This document shows, piece by piece, positions 16,401 through 24,455 of a DNA stretch of 26,677 nt. A program made the translations under genes and the position numbers. Source of the stretch: JBKQVT01 sp052139835. GTDB lineage: Bacteria; Planctomycetota; Planctomycetia; Pirellulales; Thermoguttaceae. The notes beneath the pieces are model-generated. The model was not told the DNA's origin and searched no databases. It was given only the letters and a program-made list of their open reading frames with translations. The stretch lies in assembly GCA_052139835.1 (NCBI GenBank), contig JBKQVT010000169.1, positions 1 to 26,677 of the forward strand, given 5' to 3'. How positions within the stretch are numbered: the first letter of the stretch is position 1; every line of letters begins with the position of its first letter.

Positions 16401-19400
16401 GGCTTGACGCTCAGCACCGCCACGGCCTCGCGGCCGGCAAACTCCGCCCGCAACTGGATATCGCCCTTGGCGTCCTGCGGGACGGTCATGGCCGGCCGCA
16501 AGGATTCCGTGGCCGGCTCCCAGATCACCTCGGCCGGCACCGTCCAGCTTACCGTGTCGGGGCGGACCTCTTTCCACTGCTCCGAGCCGGGCACCTGTTG
16601 CTGGACGCAGAGCGAAACGCCCTGCCCCGGGGCCAGCGCGGCCGTGGCCGGGACCACCCGCAGGCCGGCCGGATCGACCGCCGGCACGACCTCGACCTGG
16701 GCCGTCGCCGTGCCCTTCATATAGGGAGAATACCCGGCGGTCAAAGAAAAGGGCTTGGCGGCTTCCAGTCCGGTCAGCAGCGGCGGCGACCACCGCACGG
16801 CGGCGGGCTGGGCAATGGCATAGGCGATGCCCGGCCCTTCCATGGGCGCCCGTTGGGCCTTCCCATGATCCTGGACCTCCAGAAACAGCGGCAGGGACGC
16901 CTGCTCGTGGACGGCCAGTCGGGCGGCGGCCGGGTCGAAGACCAGCCGGGCCAAGGCCGGATCGTGGACCGTGAGTTTCAGCGTCGCCGGCTTCTTGGCC
17001 GCGGCATGGCTGCCGGTAACGGTCGTTTCGCCCAGCGCGCCGGCGTGGAAATCGCCGTGCTTGGCATCGACCTTGATGACGCCGGCGTCGGCGCTGGCGA
17101 AGGCGGCCATTTCGGGGACCAGCTCGACGTCGCCGCGGGGGCAGGTGGCCTCCAGGGCGAGTTGTCCCGGCTCGCCGGCCAGGCGGATCGTGCGATCCAC
17201 CTCCAGCCGCAAGACGAGGTTGGGATCGGCCGGGACCGACTTGAAGACCACCGCGTTGGACGGGGTGTCGAAGTAGCTGGCGGAGACGGGCAGCGGTCCC
17301 CCGCCGGCCTTCAGGGCGGCCACTTTATCGCCCCGCAGTTCCAGGCCCGGAGCCGGCCTGGCCGAGCGGTCGGTCCGCCATTTCATCCGCTCGCCGGGGA
17401 CGGCCACCAGGCGGCCGCCGCTATAATGGGCCCAGCCTTGCAGACGCATCATCTGGCCCAGCGGCAGGTCCAGCGGGCCCGGCGGGGTCAGCTCCAGCCG
17501 CAGCGGCATGACCACGACGGCCACCGGGGCGTTGGCGGCCAGGGTGGAATAGCGCATCGCCAGCGTCTGCGGCGCGCTGGGAATGGTGGGCAGCACGCCG
17601 CGAAACTCCATTCGCCGCAAGTTGAAGTCGGCATAGCGGGGCGACGGCGCCTTGTCGCACGAGAGCAGGTCGGGGGCCAGTTCCACCAGGCGGCCGGTCT
17701 GGTCGCCCTTCACCCGGGCGACGACGCGGGGCGAGGCCACGTCGTCTACGGGCACCACCACGCTGCCCGGATCGATGGCGATCGCAGTGAACTCGGCCTT
17801 GGCGACGCTCACCTCGACGGTGCTCTTCTGGCTGCCTTGGGCGACCTCGACCTCGGTCGTGCCGGCGGCCCGCCCGATGAGGCGGTTGCTGGCCGTGACC
17901 TCGACGATGCCGGGCTTGGAACTGCTGATGCGGACCGGCGTACTGCTGGGCGAGGCGATGCTGAGGTCGGCGATTTCGCCCACCAGGAGGGGAAGGGTCT
18001 TCGGATAGACCTCCAGCCGGGGGACGCCGGGGATGGCGGCCACCGTGAAGCTTTTCTCGGCCTTCGGCCCGTCGCCGAAGCTGGCCGACAGCGTGCCGTG
18101 GCCGACGCGGTCGCCCCGCAGGCTCGCGCCATGGACCGAGGCCAGGTAGGACGGGCCGACCTCGGTCTTCAGTTGCGACGAATCCAGGAGCGAATAGTGC
18201 CGGCCGTCCGGGCCGACGGCGTCGATCCGCAGGCGGCTGGCGCGGCCGGCGGCCACCGCCGCCGGCGCGATGCCGATCTCCAGCGACTTGATCTCGACCT
18301 TGGCCACGTTGACGTTGGCCGAGGCCTCGGCGAGGTAGGGGCTCTCGGGCGTGGCGTGGTAGCGGGCCGTGACCGTCGACGCCCCCGGCGCCAGCCCTTC
18401 CAGGAAACCGCCCATGGCGAAGACGATCTTGTCGTTCTGCGGCTTCCACTCGGCCGCGGCGGTCAGGTCGGCCGTCGTGCCGTCCTTGTAGTGGCCGATG
18501 AGTTTCAGCCGGGCCGTGGAGCCGGGGGCCAACGCGACGTCGTGCGGCTCGATGACGATCTTCTCCGGATTGGGGTCCACGGCGGCTTCCAAGTTGACCT
18601 CGGTCTGCAAGTCGCCCATTTGGAAGCGAATCTTTGTTCCCCCCGGTCCGACCAGGCGGGTCATGCCGGTCATCTGGTCGTAGCGGGCCACGGCCGGATC
18701 GAGCACCACGCCCACGGCATGGCAGGTCACGTCCTCCTTGCTGAAGAGGCCCTTCTTCAAGACCTTGATTTCGACGCGGCTGCCCACGGGGCCGGTCAGG
18801 TTGTTGGGATCGGCCGCCAACCGCTCGGGGCGGAACTTCCAACCCAGCAGCCCGGCCGCCAACAACAGCAACAGCAGCACTAAGAGCAGGCTGCGGCGGC
18901 GCTTGCTCATGCGGACCGGCCGATACTGAAGCGTCGAGGCGCAACTGGGGCACTTGGGGCTCTTCCCCGGCCGGCGCACGAACAGCAGCGCGCACTCCGG
19001 CTCCGTGCACACGACCGCCGGCGCCGGCTCCTGGTCGATGCGCTGGTAGCCCCAGCACCAGACCAGCCGCCAGCGGTTCTCCAGGTCGCGATAGCGGAAG
19101 AAGTAGCTGTCCAGGTCGGTGCGGCCGGGGTTGTCGATCAGCTCGCGGAAGGTCCGCAGCAGGACCTTGCGGAAGACCTTCTCGGTGGGCGTTTCGGCGC
19201 GGGCCTTTTCCAGGCGGTCTTTCAACAGCCCCAGCTCGTCCTGCAGCAGCGTCCGCAGCTCGTGTTCGCTGGCCGGCTGGCACAGCACCTCCTCCAGGCG
19301 GCCGCCGCGATTGTCGCGGACGAAGAAGTTGACCGAGTCGCCGTCCCAGACCGGCTCGGCCGCCAATCCCCCCACCCAGCGGAAGAGGATCTTGGCGTTG

Positions 19401-19501
19401 GCGTTGGAGCGATCGAGCATGGGCACGCCCGGCTCGATGGCCATGGGACGATAGTCGCGGGCTTCATCCGAGAGGTCGATACGAACGAATCGTGTAGCCA
19501 T
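13472..19501 (-). CDS. Giant single-pass membrane protein with Ig-like (BIG2) repeats
   Basis: 2009 aa. Residues 1-160 form a soluble head of unknown fold with a helical part (LQDELGLLKDRLEKARAE). Residues 165-187 are a zinc ribbon (Cys 165, 170, 184, 187). A basic KRRR precedes one TM helix (about 204-223), predicting head inside and the large C-terminal part outside the cytoplasmic membrane. Residues 235-2009 are bacterial Ig-like repeats of BIG2 type, about ten or more, each with an opening like IxPxxxxLxxGxxxxL and a closing GxxxVTA (for example IVIEPHDVALAPGSTARL, IRVAPTPIILLRGETVAL, LTIDPAEMTLQVGETTPL). No N-terminal signal peptide or cell-wall sorting signal. It is the first gene of the leftward arm with a weak Shine-Dalgarno, and likely the envelope part of the SrfBC system. 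The exact repeat count is uncertain. Confidence 0.85.
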   Translation of the reverse strand: MATRFVRIDLSDEARDYRPMAIEPGVPMLDRSNANAKILFRWVGGLAAEPVWDGDSVNFFVRDNRGGRLEEVLCQPASEHELRTLLQDELGLLKDRLEKARAETPTEKVFRKVLLRTFRELIDNPGRTDLDSYFFRYRDLENRWRLVWCWGYQRIDQEPAPAVVCTEPECALLFVRRPGKSPKCPSCASTLQYRPVRMSKRRRSLLLVLLLLLLAAGLLGWKFRPERLAADPNNLTGPVGSRVEIKVLKKGLFSKEDVTCHAVGVVLDPAVARYDQMTGMTRLVGPGGTKIRFQMGDLQTEVNLEAAVDPNPEKIVIEPHDVALAPGSTARLKLIGHYKDGTTADLTAAAEWKPQNDKIVFAMGGFLEGLAPGASTVTARYHATPESPYLAEASANVNVAKVEIKSLEIGIAPAAVAAGRASRLRIDAVGPDGRHYSLLDSSQLKTEVGPSYLASVHGASLRGDRVGHGTLSASFGDGPKAEKSFTVAAIPGVPRLEVYPKTLPLLVGEIADLSIASPSSTPVRISSSKPGIVEVTASNRLIGRAAGTTEVEVAQGSQKSTVEVSVAKAEFTAIAIDPGSVVVPVDDVASPRVVARVKGDQTGRLVELAPDLLSCDKAPSPRYADFNLRRMEFRGVLPTIPSAPQTLAMRYSTLAANAPVAVVVMPLRLELTPPGPLDLPLGQMMRLQGWAHYSGGRLVAVPGERMKWRTDRSARPAPGLELRGDKVAALKAGGGPLPVSASYFDTPSNAVVFKSVPADPNLVLRLEVDRTIRLAGEPGQLALEATCPRGDVELVPEMAAFASADAGVIKVDAKHGDFHAGALGETTVTGSHAAAKKPATLKLTVHDPALARLVFDPAAARLAVHEQASLPLFLEVQDHGKAQRAPMEGPGIAYAIAQPAAVRWSPPLLTGLEAAKPFSLTAGYSPYMKGTATAQVEVVPAVDPAGLRVVPATAALAPGQGVSLCVQQQVPGSEQWKEVRPDTVSWTVPAEVIWEPATESLRPAMTVPQDAKGDIQLRAEFAGREAVAVLSVKPQGLDAADPAARLFALREPGGQYLPVGSQQRYTIMVEKDGHQEPATDVRWPGDFENQYVKWQAPVLTAKEAGAVQWLRADVAGRTVLVRTTTYAPGKFVVEPAVNPEAPVEILILSDQGEAVRFPVGAQFDDFRVEARYPDGMTRLVTKKALLTTPEPAPSAPLTASNGHLIGVHPGETSVAAEFDGVHTKKSLGVTVTQGIEADEIRVAPTPIILLRGETVALGIVGYKAGKSIGDITGLGNVTWQSDNPQTARVEGHALTGVKLGAANVTASLGSLRSPPAKVSVVDAIAGALRVDPTGIRLLVGQSARIGTDLVVSRGDPDAGMDVSDMCTVTSLQPGCVRYVPETRSLVGVAPGQSQVAIALGDKIVNVAVEVVTAGPAGKLPTGDVRIEPASSILARGQSEALRVYVGLTDQTGAAKLTSSDPSVVAIQGDMVCALKPGKAEITATFPDTPQTGKADVTVNNEELTEVYADPMQLEVGGSSRMPILGKAPCGIHELFPQPDLTLTAGGQTPAAIALTGGHWVKGVAIGEATVEMDWCHKLKGHAAVSVTNDPWTDLQIRPAQTTINKGQALAYEVTANKGGQVRVLTPEDGVQLAVSDGNVAQVLDGLNVGAKQEGRTTVVAKLASLSAEATLDVTAGNAISTGVVAGGGVVVQPPGVIITEGGDRTFGNGTTIVETAPNVKVENFDPKAAHLVVAPDPLTLWIGETGKLGSVRLDPGGGQPSIPVEYKVTAPEGQTMVKVEGETVRGLAKGESQLTVTASDPQFQGLSAGVAVHVGDADKLTIDPAEMTLQVGETTPLVTVTAKGTDGTSYAAPATLESQDEKVLVATLDQPGHFQAKAMGSTQLKASFRGVDLFATVTVTGKRFVEVKTTPNMAEKDFDVTVEVLAAAAEGPLEYRVYVEGEAAPDAWTANEPQGDSRRVELHSPRMAYGPPGTLYHLMIEARDAATKTVQQYPVTLRAAVTIVREESK

Positions 19502-19689
19502 GGCTCCACCACCCCAAAAAAGTGAAATCCGGTCTGTCGCCCGAATCTAGCGTAAACGTTCCGCTGCAATCGAGCAACCCAACTACCAGAGAGGGGGATG
19601 GTTTGCAACGGGCCCGCCCGAAGGCTATTCTAGGTTCGAGGCTTCCCGCAAGAATTATTCCCCCCCAAATTGCCGGCGGCAGTTTTTCC
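19502..19689. promoter_or_regulatory. Divergent intergenic control region
   Basis: 188 bp separate the ATG of the leftward Ig-repeat gene (19501) from the ATG of the rightward FHA gene (19690), so both arms must be transcribed from here. For the right arm a modest candidate is TTGCAA (19603-19608) and TATTCT (19626-19631), 17 bp apart, each matching 4 of 6 consensus bases. No comparably good leftward pair was found. No clear operator repeat is seen. Confidence 0.45.
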
Positions 19690-20880
19690 ATGTCATTGGG
19701 ACGATTTGTCTACTACAGTGCCGTGGTCGGCGGCTGGGCGGCCTTTCTGGCCTGGATGCTCGCCGAGGCCCTGGTGCTGCACGGCGGGAGCGAGTTTGGC
19801 ATGGCAGTCGTGGTGGGAGTGGCCGCCGGCATGGGCGCGGCAATGGCCGCCGGGTTGAATTTGGTCTCCGGCATGACGAATGCCCAATGGCGGCGGCAAC
19901 TCAGACGAGTGCCGTCCGGATTACTCAGCGGCGGCCTGGGCGGCGCCATCGGCGGGCTGCTGGGAAACCTCGTCAGGTGGGCCAGCGGGTCGTCGCTGGG
20001 AATGGTGCTCGGCTGGATGCTCATGGGCCTGGCCATCGGCCTGGCCGGGGGAATCGAAGAGAAATCCAGGCGAAAATGCCGCAACGGCGCCATCGGCGGG
20101 ACCCTGGGCGGACTGCTGGGCGGAGTGCTCATCCAGATCCTCACCCCCGACTCCGATCTGGCCGGCCGGGCGGCCGCCTTCGTCATCCTGGGCACGGCCA
20201 TCGGTGCCCTGGTGGGACTGACGCAACTGGTCCTGAAGGAGGCCTGGCTGACGGTCGTCGACGGCTTCCGGCCGGGAAGGGAACTGATCCTCGGCCAAAC
20301 GGTCACCACGCTGGGCCGCGGCGACCACCTGCCGCTGCCCTTTCTCGGTTATCCGGGGCGAGACCTCGAAGCCGAGCACGCCCGCATCACCCGCCAGAGC
20401 GACGGCCAGTTCCTCCTGGAAGACAACCACAGCCGGCTGGGCACCCGGCTCAACGGCCAGCCGGTGAAGACGGCCACGCCCCTGAAGGACGGCGACCTGA
20501 TCAAGCTCGGCACGAACATCGTCCGTTTCCACTCGCGGCAGTGGGGACGGCTGCGGGCGGCGGCCGCGGCGATCGCGTCGCGCGGCGCGGCGCCGGCGGG
20601 CGGAAGCGGCTTGCCGCCGCTGCCTCCACCGCCGAAGCCGGCGGTCGCGGCGGGGGGCGGGCCGTCGTCCCCCTTGGCGCCCCCCGCTCCGCCGCCGCCC
20701 GCTGTGCCCACGCCTCCCGCTTGGCCATCACCGCCGGTGGCCTCCCCACCGGCATCGCCGCCGCCGGTGGCGCCGCCGATTTTGCCGGGCGGGGCGGTGC
20801 CGCCGCCCCCGCCGCGGTCCTGGCCGGCCGCGCCGCGGATCCCTCCCCCTCCGCCACCGCCGGGCGGTAGGCGATCGTGA
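19690..20880 (+). CDS. Glycine-zipper membrane protein with FHA domain
   Basis: 396 aa from the chosen start. Residues 1-185 are a hydrophobic domain of about five or six TM segments with glycine-zipper motifs (GGLGGAIGGLLGN, GAIGGTLGGLLGG). Residues 200-280 are an FHA phosphothreonine-binding domain: TTLGRG (209-210 GR), EHARI (His230), NHSRLGTRLNG (Ser248-Asn255), and LKDGDLIKLG. Residues 305-396 are a proline-rich tail. The role is probably to recruit proteins phosphorylated by the kinase encoded 80 bp downstream to the membrane. The frame is open back to 19522, but the earlier part is hydrophilic and non-conserved-looking, whereas MSLGRF begins the first TM helix. No clear Shine-Dalgarno precedes either start, so the start is uncertain. 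Confidence 0.85.
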   Translation: MSLGRFVYYSAVVGGWAAFLAWMLAEALVLHGGSEFGMAVVVGVAAGMGAAMAAGLNLVSGMTNAQWRRQLRRVPSGLLSGGLGGAIGGLLGNLVRWASGSSLGMVLGWMLMGLAIGLAGGIEEKSRRKCRNGAIGGTLGGLLGGVLIQILTPDSDLAGRAAAFVILGTAIGALVGLTQLVLKEAWLTVVDGFRPGRELILGQTVTTLGRGDHLPLPFLGYPGRDLEAEHARITRQSDGQFLLEDNHSRLGTRLNGQPVKTATPLKDGDLIKLGTNIVRFHSRQWGRLRAAAAAIASRGAAPAGGSGLPPLPPPPKPAVAAGGGPSSPLAPPAPPPPAVPTPPAWPSPPVASPPASPPPVAPPILPGGAVPPPPPRSWPAAPRIPPPPPPPGGRRS

Positions 20881-20960
20881 CGTCCTCCTTGACACCCCCC
20901 TCTGGGTGCAGGTAGACTGGAAATCGGTCCCCCACCCGGTCCCGAGTTTCTCAACCTCCC

Positions 20961-23303
20961 ATGTCCTGGCCGCTGGCCTCTCACTTCAGTGCCATGCTGC
21001 AAAGCCCGCAAGTCGCCTTTCGCGATCCGCGGTTGCAGCACAGCACCATCGAGAAGGACCAGCGGAACCAGCCGCGGCCCTGGGCGGGGGCCTTCGCCGT
21101 GGTCTACAAGGCCTTCAGTCCCGACGACCGGCGGCCCTTCGCGGTGCGGGTCTTCACCAGCGAATCGCCCGAGCGGCGCGAACGCTACGAGCTGGTTGCC
21201 GCCTACGCCAAGGACCATAAACCCCGCTGCCTGGTCGAGTTCGAATATCGCGACCAGAGCATCCGCTCCGCCGGCGACGGCAAGTGGTACCCGGTGATCC
21301 TCATGGAATGGGTCCAGGGCGAGACGCTCTTCAACTGGGTGCGGGACCGCTGCCGCGAGGGCAACGCCGAGGCGGTGGGCTTCCTGGCCGACCGCTGGCT
21401 GGACGCGGTGAAGGAGCTGGCCGACGCGGGAATCGCCCACGGCGACCTGCAGCACGGCAACGTCATGGTCACGCCGCAGAACGAGATCAAGCTGGTCGAT
21501 TACGACTGCATGTGCGTGCCGGCGCTGGTGGGCCGTCGCAATCTGGAAGTGGGCGTGGAGCCCTACCAGCACCCGGACCGCAACGCCAAGACGCTGCTCT
21601 CGCTGGACCTGGACCATTTTTCGGCGCTGTTGATTTACGTGGCATTGCGGGCGTTGGCGGCCAATCCGCAGTTCTGGGGCAGGTACGTGGAGTCGTGCGG
21701 CTACGACAAGCTGCTCTTTCGCCGCGAAGACCTGCAATCGCCCATCACGTCGCCCTTGTATCGCGACCTGATGCGGCTGGCGGCCGCGGACGTGAAGGAG
21801 TTGACCGAGCAGCTTGTGGCGTTGAGCCGCCAGCGGATGGACCAGGTTCCGTCGCTGGGGCAACTGGTGCATTCCTATGCCAAGATCGAGCGGCTGCTGT
21901 TGGCCCGGCAATGGAGCGGCGCGGTGCACTTGCTCAATCGCCGCGGCAACTTCCGCGACGCGCCGGAGCACTTGCAGCCGCTGATTCGCGAGGCCTACGA
22001 ATTCGTCTGCCGGCAGGAGGCGTGGGCGGCCTTCGCCCGCATTCCCCACGAGGCCAGCGAGACGGTGGACCGGAGACTGGTGGAGGCGTGGAACGAGGCG
22101 CTGTTTGCGGGCGATGCGGCGGCCGAGCAGGAGCGCCCCCGCCTGGCCGAGGCGCGGCGGCGGGTGCAGGTCGTCGACCGGCTGCGGCACCTGGCCCAGC
22201 AGCGCACCCATCCCCCCGTGCTGGCCGAGGAGCGGCGCCTGCTGGAGGCGGCGGGGCAATTGCCCGCCGACTATCGCCACAGCCTCCACGAGCAGGTGGA
22301 GCGGGCCGCCAAGTGCTTGGCGGCCATGGCGCGGCTGGAAGCCGCCGCCGGGGAACCGGCCCCGGAAGCGGCCATCGTGGCGGCGTGGCGGGCGGTTCAG
22401 GAGGCCCATGGCGAGCACCTCGTCGGCCGCGAGTGGAACAACCGCGTCGCCCTGGCCCAGCAGAGAGTTCCCCTCTTGAAGCTCCTGGCGGAACTGCCCG
22501 AGGGCCTCCCCCCGGACCAGTGCGACGTCCAGTTGCTGGCCGTCTGGCGGGACGAACTGCTCTCCGGCTGCGCGGAGGCCGAGCCCTGGCGGTTTCTCTA
22601 CGATCAGGCGCTGGAGCGGAAGGAGGTGCTCGATCACCTGCGGACGGCGGTCGAGGAGCAGGACGAGGCGGCCATCGTCGAGTGGACGCGGCAGCCGTGT
22701 TTGGCCGGTTATCGCTTGCCGGCGGCCTGGGCGGGGCCGATCCGCGCCGCCCGCGCCCGTGCCCGCCGCACCGAGGCGATGTTGGCCGCCTTGGAAAAGG
22801 GGCAAACGGCGGCCTTCTACGAGGTGTTCGACGTGCGACTGGTCCGCCGCAGCCCCGCGCGTTTCACGCCCCACCAGGCCTTGCTGGCGGAGTGGATCCG
22901 CGCCGCGGTGCTGCCACCGGAAAAGCTGGGCTTGCAGGCGGCCGCCGACGGGGAAAACCTGGCCGCCGTCCGTGAGCCGGAGGGAGACTGGCGGGTACAG
23001 TGGACGTGGCCGGCCGCGCGGCTGGCCGACCGCTGCCTGCTGGCCATTTGCCCGGCCGAGCCCACCGCGGCCGACGATCCGCAGACGGTGGCCGCCCATC
23101 TCCGCCTTTCAATCGAACGGTCGGAGTGGGACCGCGGCAACGGCGCCTGCCTGGTCCGCAGCGAAGAAGCATGGGAAGGGGCCTGGGTGGCGGTGTGGGC
23201 CATCGTCGATGCGGGCTTCCAGACATTTGCCAGCCAGCCGCTGGTCTTGGGCCGATTGGAGCGCCGCTCGCTCTGGAAATGGAAGGGACTGAGGAGGAAA
23301 TGA
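20961..23303 (+). CDS. Divergent Ser/Thr protein kinase with long helical C-terminus
   Basis: 780 aa. The kinase domain spans residues 35-240: glycine-loop region WAGAFAVVYKAF (41-52), VAIK-equivalent AVRVF with Arg63 in place of Lys, hinge MEWVQG, catalytic loop HGDLQHGN (160-167; Asp162, Asn167), and metal motif DYD (180-182) instead of DFG. A PYQHPDR segment (201-207) follows and the alpha-F Asp is in LDLDHFS. These substitutions fit kinases associated with TerY-P triads, where they seem tolerated; activity is not proven. Residues 240-780 are helical, Ala/Arg/Glu-rich and of unknown function. No TM. It lies between the FHA gene and, further on, the vWA and PP2C genes. The ATG at 20961 has no visible Shine-Dalgarno; Met12 (20994) is an alternative. 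Confidence 0.82.
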   Translation: MSWPLASHFSAMLQSPQVAFRDPRLQHSTIEKDQRNQPRPWAGAFAVVYKAFSPDDRRPFAVRVFTSESPERRERYELVAAYAKDHKPRCLVEFEYRDQSIRSAGDGKWYPVILMEWVQGETLFNWVRDRCREGNAEAVGFLADRWLDAVKELADAGIAHGDLQHGNVMVTPQNEIKLVDYDCMCVPALVGRRNLEVGVEPYQHPDRNAKTLLSLDLDHFSALLIYVALRALAANPQFWGRYVESCGYDKLLFRREDLQSPITSPLYRDLMRLAAADVKELTEQLVALSRQRMDQVPSLGQLVHSYAKIERLLLARQWSGAVHLLNRRGNFRDAPEHLQPLIREAYEFVCRQEAWAAFARIPHEASETVDRRLVEAWNEALFAGDAAAEQERPRLAEARRRVQVVDRLRHLAQQRTHPPVLAEERRLLEAAGQLPADYRHSLHEQVERAAKCLAAMARLEAAAGEPAPEAAIVAAWRAVQEAHGEHLVGREWNNRVALAQQRVPLLKLLAELPEGLPPDQCDVQLLAVWRDELLSGCAEAEPWRFLYDQALERKEVLDHLRTAVEEQDEAAIVEWTRQPCLAGYRLPAAWAGPIRAARARARRTEAMLAALEKGQTAAFYEVFDVRLVRRSPARFTPHQALLAEWIRAAVLPPEKLGLQAAADGENLAAVREPEGDWRVQWTWPAARLADRCLLAICPAEPTAADDPQTVAAHLRLSIERSEWDRGNGACLVRSEEAWEGAWVAVWAIVDAGFQTFASQPLVLGRLERRSLWKWKGLRRK

Positions 23304-23333
23304 GGGATTAGGGATTGGGGATTAGGGATTAGA
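23304..23333. repeat. GGGATTA heptamer array after the kinase stop
   Basis: Four tandem heptamers, GGGATTA, GGGATTG, GGGATTA, GGGATTA (23304-23331), begin at the very base after the TGA stop. Rotated, the unit is TTAGGGA, the same TTAG-NNN pattern as the other arrays. Two small stems follow: GCGTG-GCGG-CACGC near 23337-23350, and TGCG-GTTT-CGCA just after it. Confidence 0.88.
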
Positions 23334-23446
23334 GAGTGCGTGGCGGCACGCTTGCGGTTTCGCAGGGGATCGCTTGTATTTTTGCGCGGACGAGTCAGAA
23401 TTGATGAGGGTACGGCTCGACGGCCGAGTGTCATCGGGAGGTCAGC

Positions 23447-24313
23447 ATGTCGCGTGCGTTCTATTCCCAAGAGATCAGCCGCCAAAACAAGGTGTGCTTC
23501 CTGTTCCTCCTGGACCAGTCCTACTCGATGGAGGAGCCGCTGGGCAACTCGTCGAACCGCAAATGCGACGAGCTGGCGGCGGCCATCAATGGCTGGCTGC
23601 AAAACATGGCCATCCGCGCCAGCGGCGACGAGGGCATCAAGGACTGGATGGACATCGGAGTCTTCGGCTACCGCACCGACCAGGGCGCCACGCCGATCAT
23701 CGAGTCGGCGTTGCTGGGCCCGCTCTCCGGGCGCATGCTGGTCTCCATCAGCGAGATCGGCGCCGCCCCGGCGCGCATCGATACCCGCACCCAGTACCTC
23801 CCCGACGAAGAGACCGGGGAGATGATCCAGATTCCCTGCGACGTGCCGGTGTGGGTTGATCCGCGGGCGGAAGGGGGCACACCCATGTGCCACATGCTCT
23901 ATCACGCCCATCAAATCCTGGCCGAGTGGATCGGCCAGCACCCGCGGAGTTTTCCCCCCATCGTCGTGCACATCACCGACGGCGAATCGCAGGACGGCAA
24001 CCCGATTCCCTACGCCGACGCCCTGAAATCGCTGGCCACGGAGGACGGCAACGTGCTGTTGTTCAACTGCCACTTGTCGATGACGGCCGCCGACCCGTTC
24101 ATGTTTCCCGCCACCGACGTGGGCCTGCCCGACGAGCTGGCCAAGGCGCTCTTCCACATGTCCAGCGTGCTGCCGGAGCCCTTCTATCGGCACGCCGTGA
24201 TGGAAGGCTTCCCCTTGCAGCCCAATGCCCGCGGCATGGCCTTCAACGCCGACATGGTGTGTTTGATCCAGTTTCTCAACATGGGTACGCAGGCGGCGCC
24301 GGGATTGCGCTAG
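23447..24313 (+). CDS. vWA-domain protein with complete MIDAS (TerY-P type)
   Basis: 288 aa, essentially a single von Willebrand factor A domain. The metal-ion-dependent adhesion site is complete: DQSYS (Asp23, Ser25, Ser27), Thr145 in GGTPM, and Asp178 in HITDGES. No signal peptide or TM, so it is cytoplasmic, like TerY-type vWA proteins that act as metal-dependent scaffolds. Its position between a kinase gene and a PP2C gene is the TerY-P triad arrangement. A good Shine-Dalgarno, GGGAGGT at 23436-23442, precedes the ATG. The 143-bp upstream gap holds the heptamer array; the 142-bp downstream gap holds REP-like cluster C. The partner that binds its MIDAS is unknown. Confidence 0.88.
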   Translation: MSRAFYSQEISRQNKVCFLFLLDQSYSMEEPLGNSSNRKCDELAAAINGWLQNMAIRASGDEGIKDWMDIGVFGYRTDQGATPIIESALLGPLSGRMLVSISEIGAAPARIDTRTQYLPDEETGEMIQIPCDVPVWVDPRAEGGTPMCHMLYHAHQILAEWIGQHPRSFPPIVVHITDGESQDGNPIPYADALKSLATEDGNVLLFNCHLSMTAADPFMFPATDVGLPDELAKALFHMSSVLPEPFYRHAVMEGFPLQPNARGMAFNADMVCLIQFLNMGTQAAPGLR

Positions 24314-24365
24314 TGCGGTGTTTCGGAAGTAAGAGTGTATATTCTGGACGACCGAGGTAAGATGG

Positions 24366-24433
24366 GTGCCACTGCTGGCTTGTCCAGCAGTGTGGTCGAC
24401 GTATTGCACTGCTGGACAACCCAGCAGTGGCAC
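24366..24433. repeat. REP-like palindromic cluster C (two units)
   Basis: A forward 27-bp unit (24366-24392) and an inverted unit (24407-24433) are separated by 14 bp. The forward unit is identical to the first unit of cluster A; the inverted one differs in the loop (ACAAC). It lies between the vWA and PP2C genes and ends about 22 bp before the PP2C start, so it could fold in the mRNA leader. Confidence 0.95.
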
Positions 24434-24455
24434 CCGATGCTAGGGCGGTGAAGCC

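Noticed and set aside
4331..18883. Very long plus-strand open frames opposite the leftward genes (4331-6544, 7557-10640, 11030-13705, 14312-18883)
   Set aside because: They are mirror images of high-GC genes with strong codon bias. The minus-strand products carry clear domains and motifs, whereas these frames give low-complexity Gly/Arg/Ala/Val or Asp/His-rich sequence with no recognisable domain.
20349..24433. Long minus-strand frames opposite the FHA, kinase and vWA genes
   Set aside because: The plus-strand products contain FHA, kinase and MIDAS motifs; the opposite frames show only repetitive Arg/Gly/Leu/Gln composition and run through REP-like repeats.
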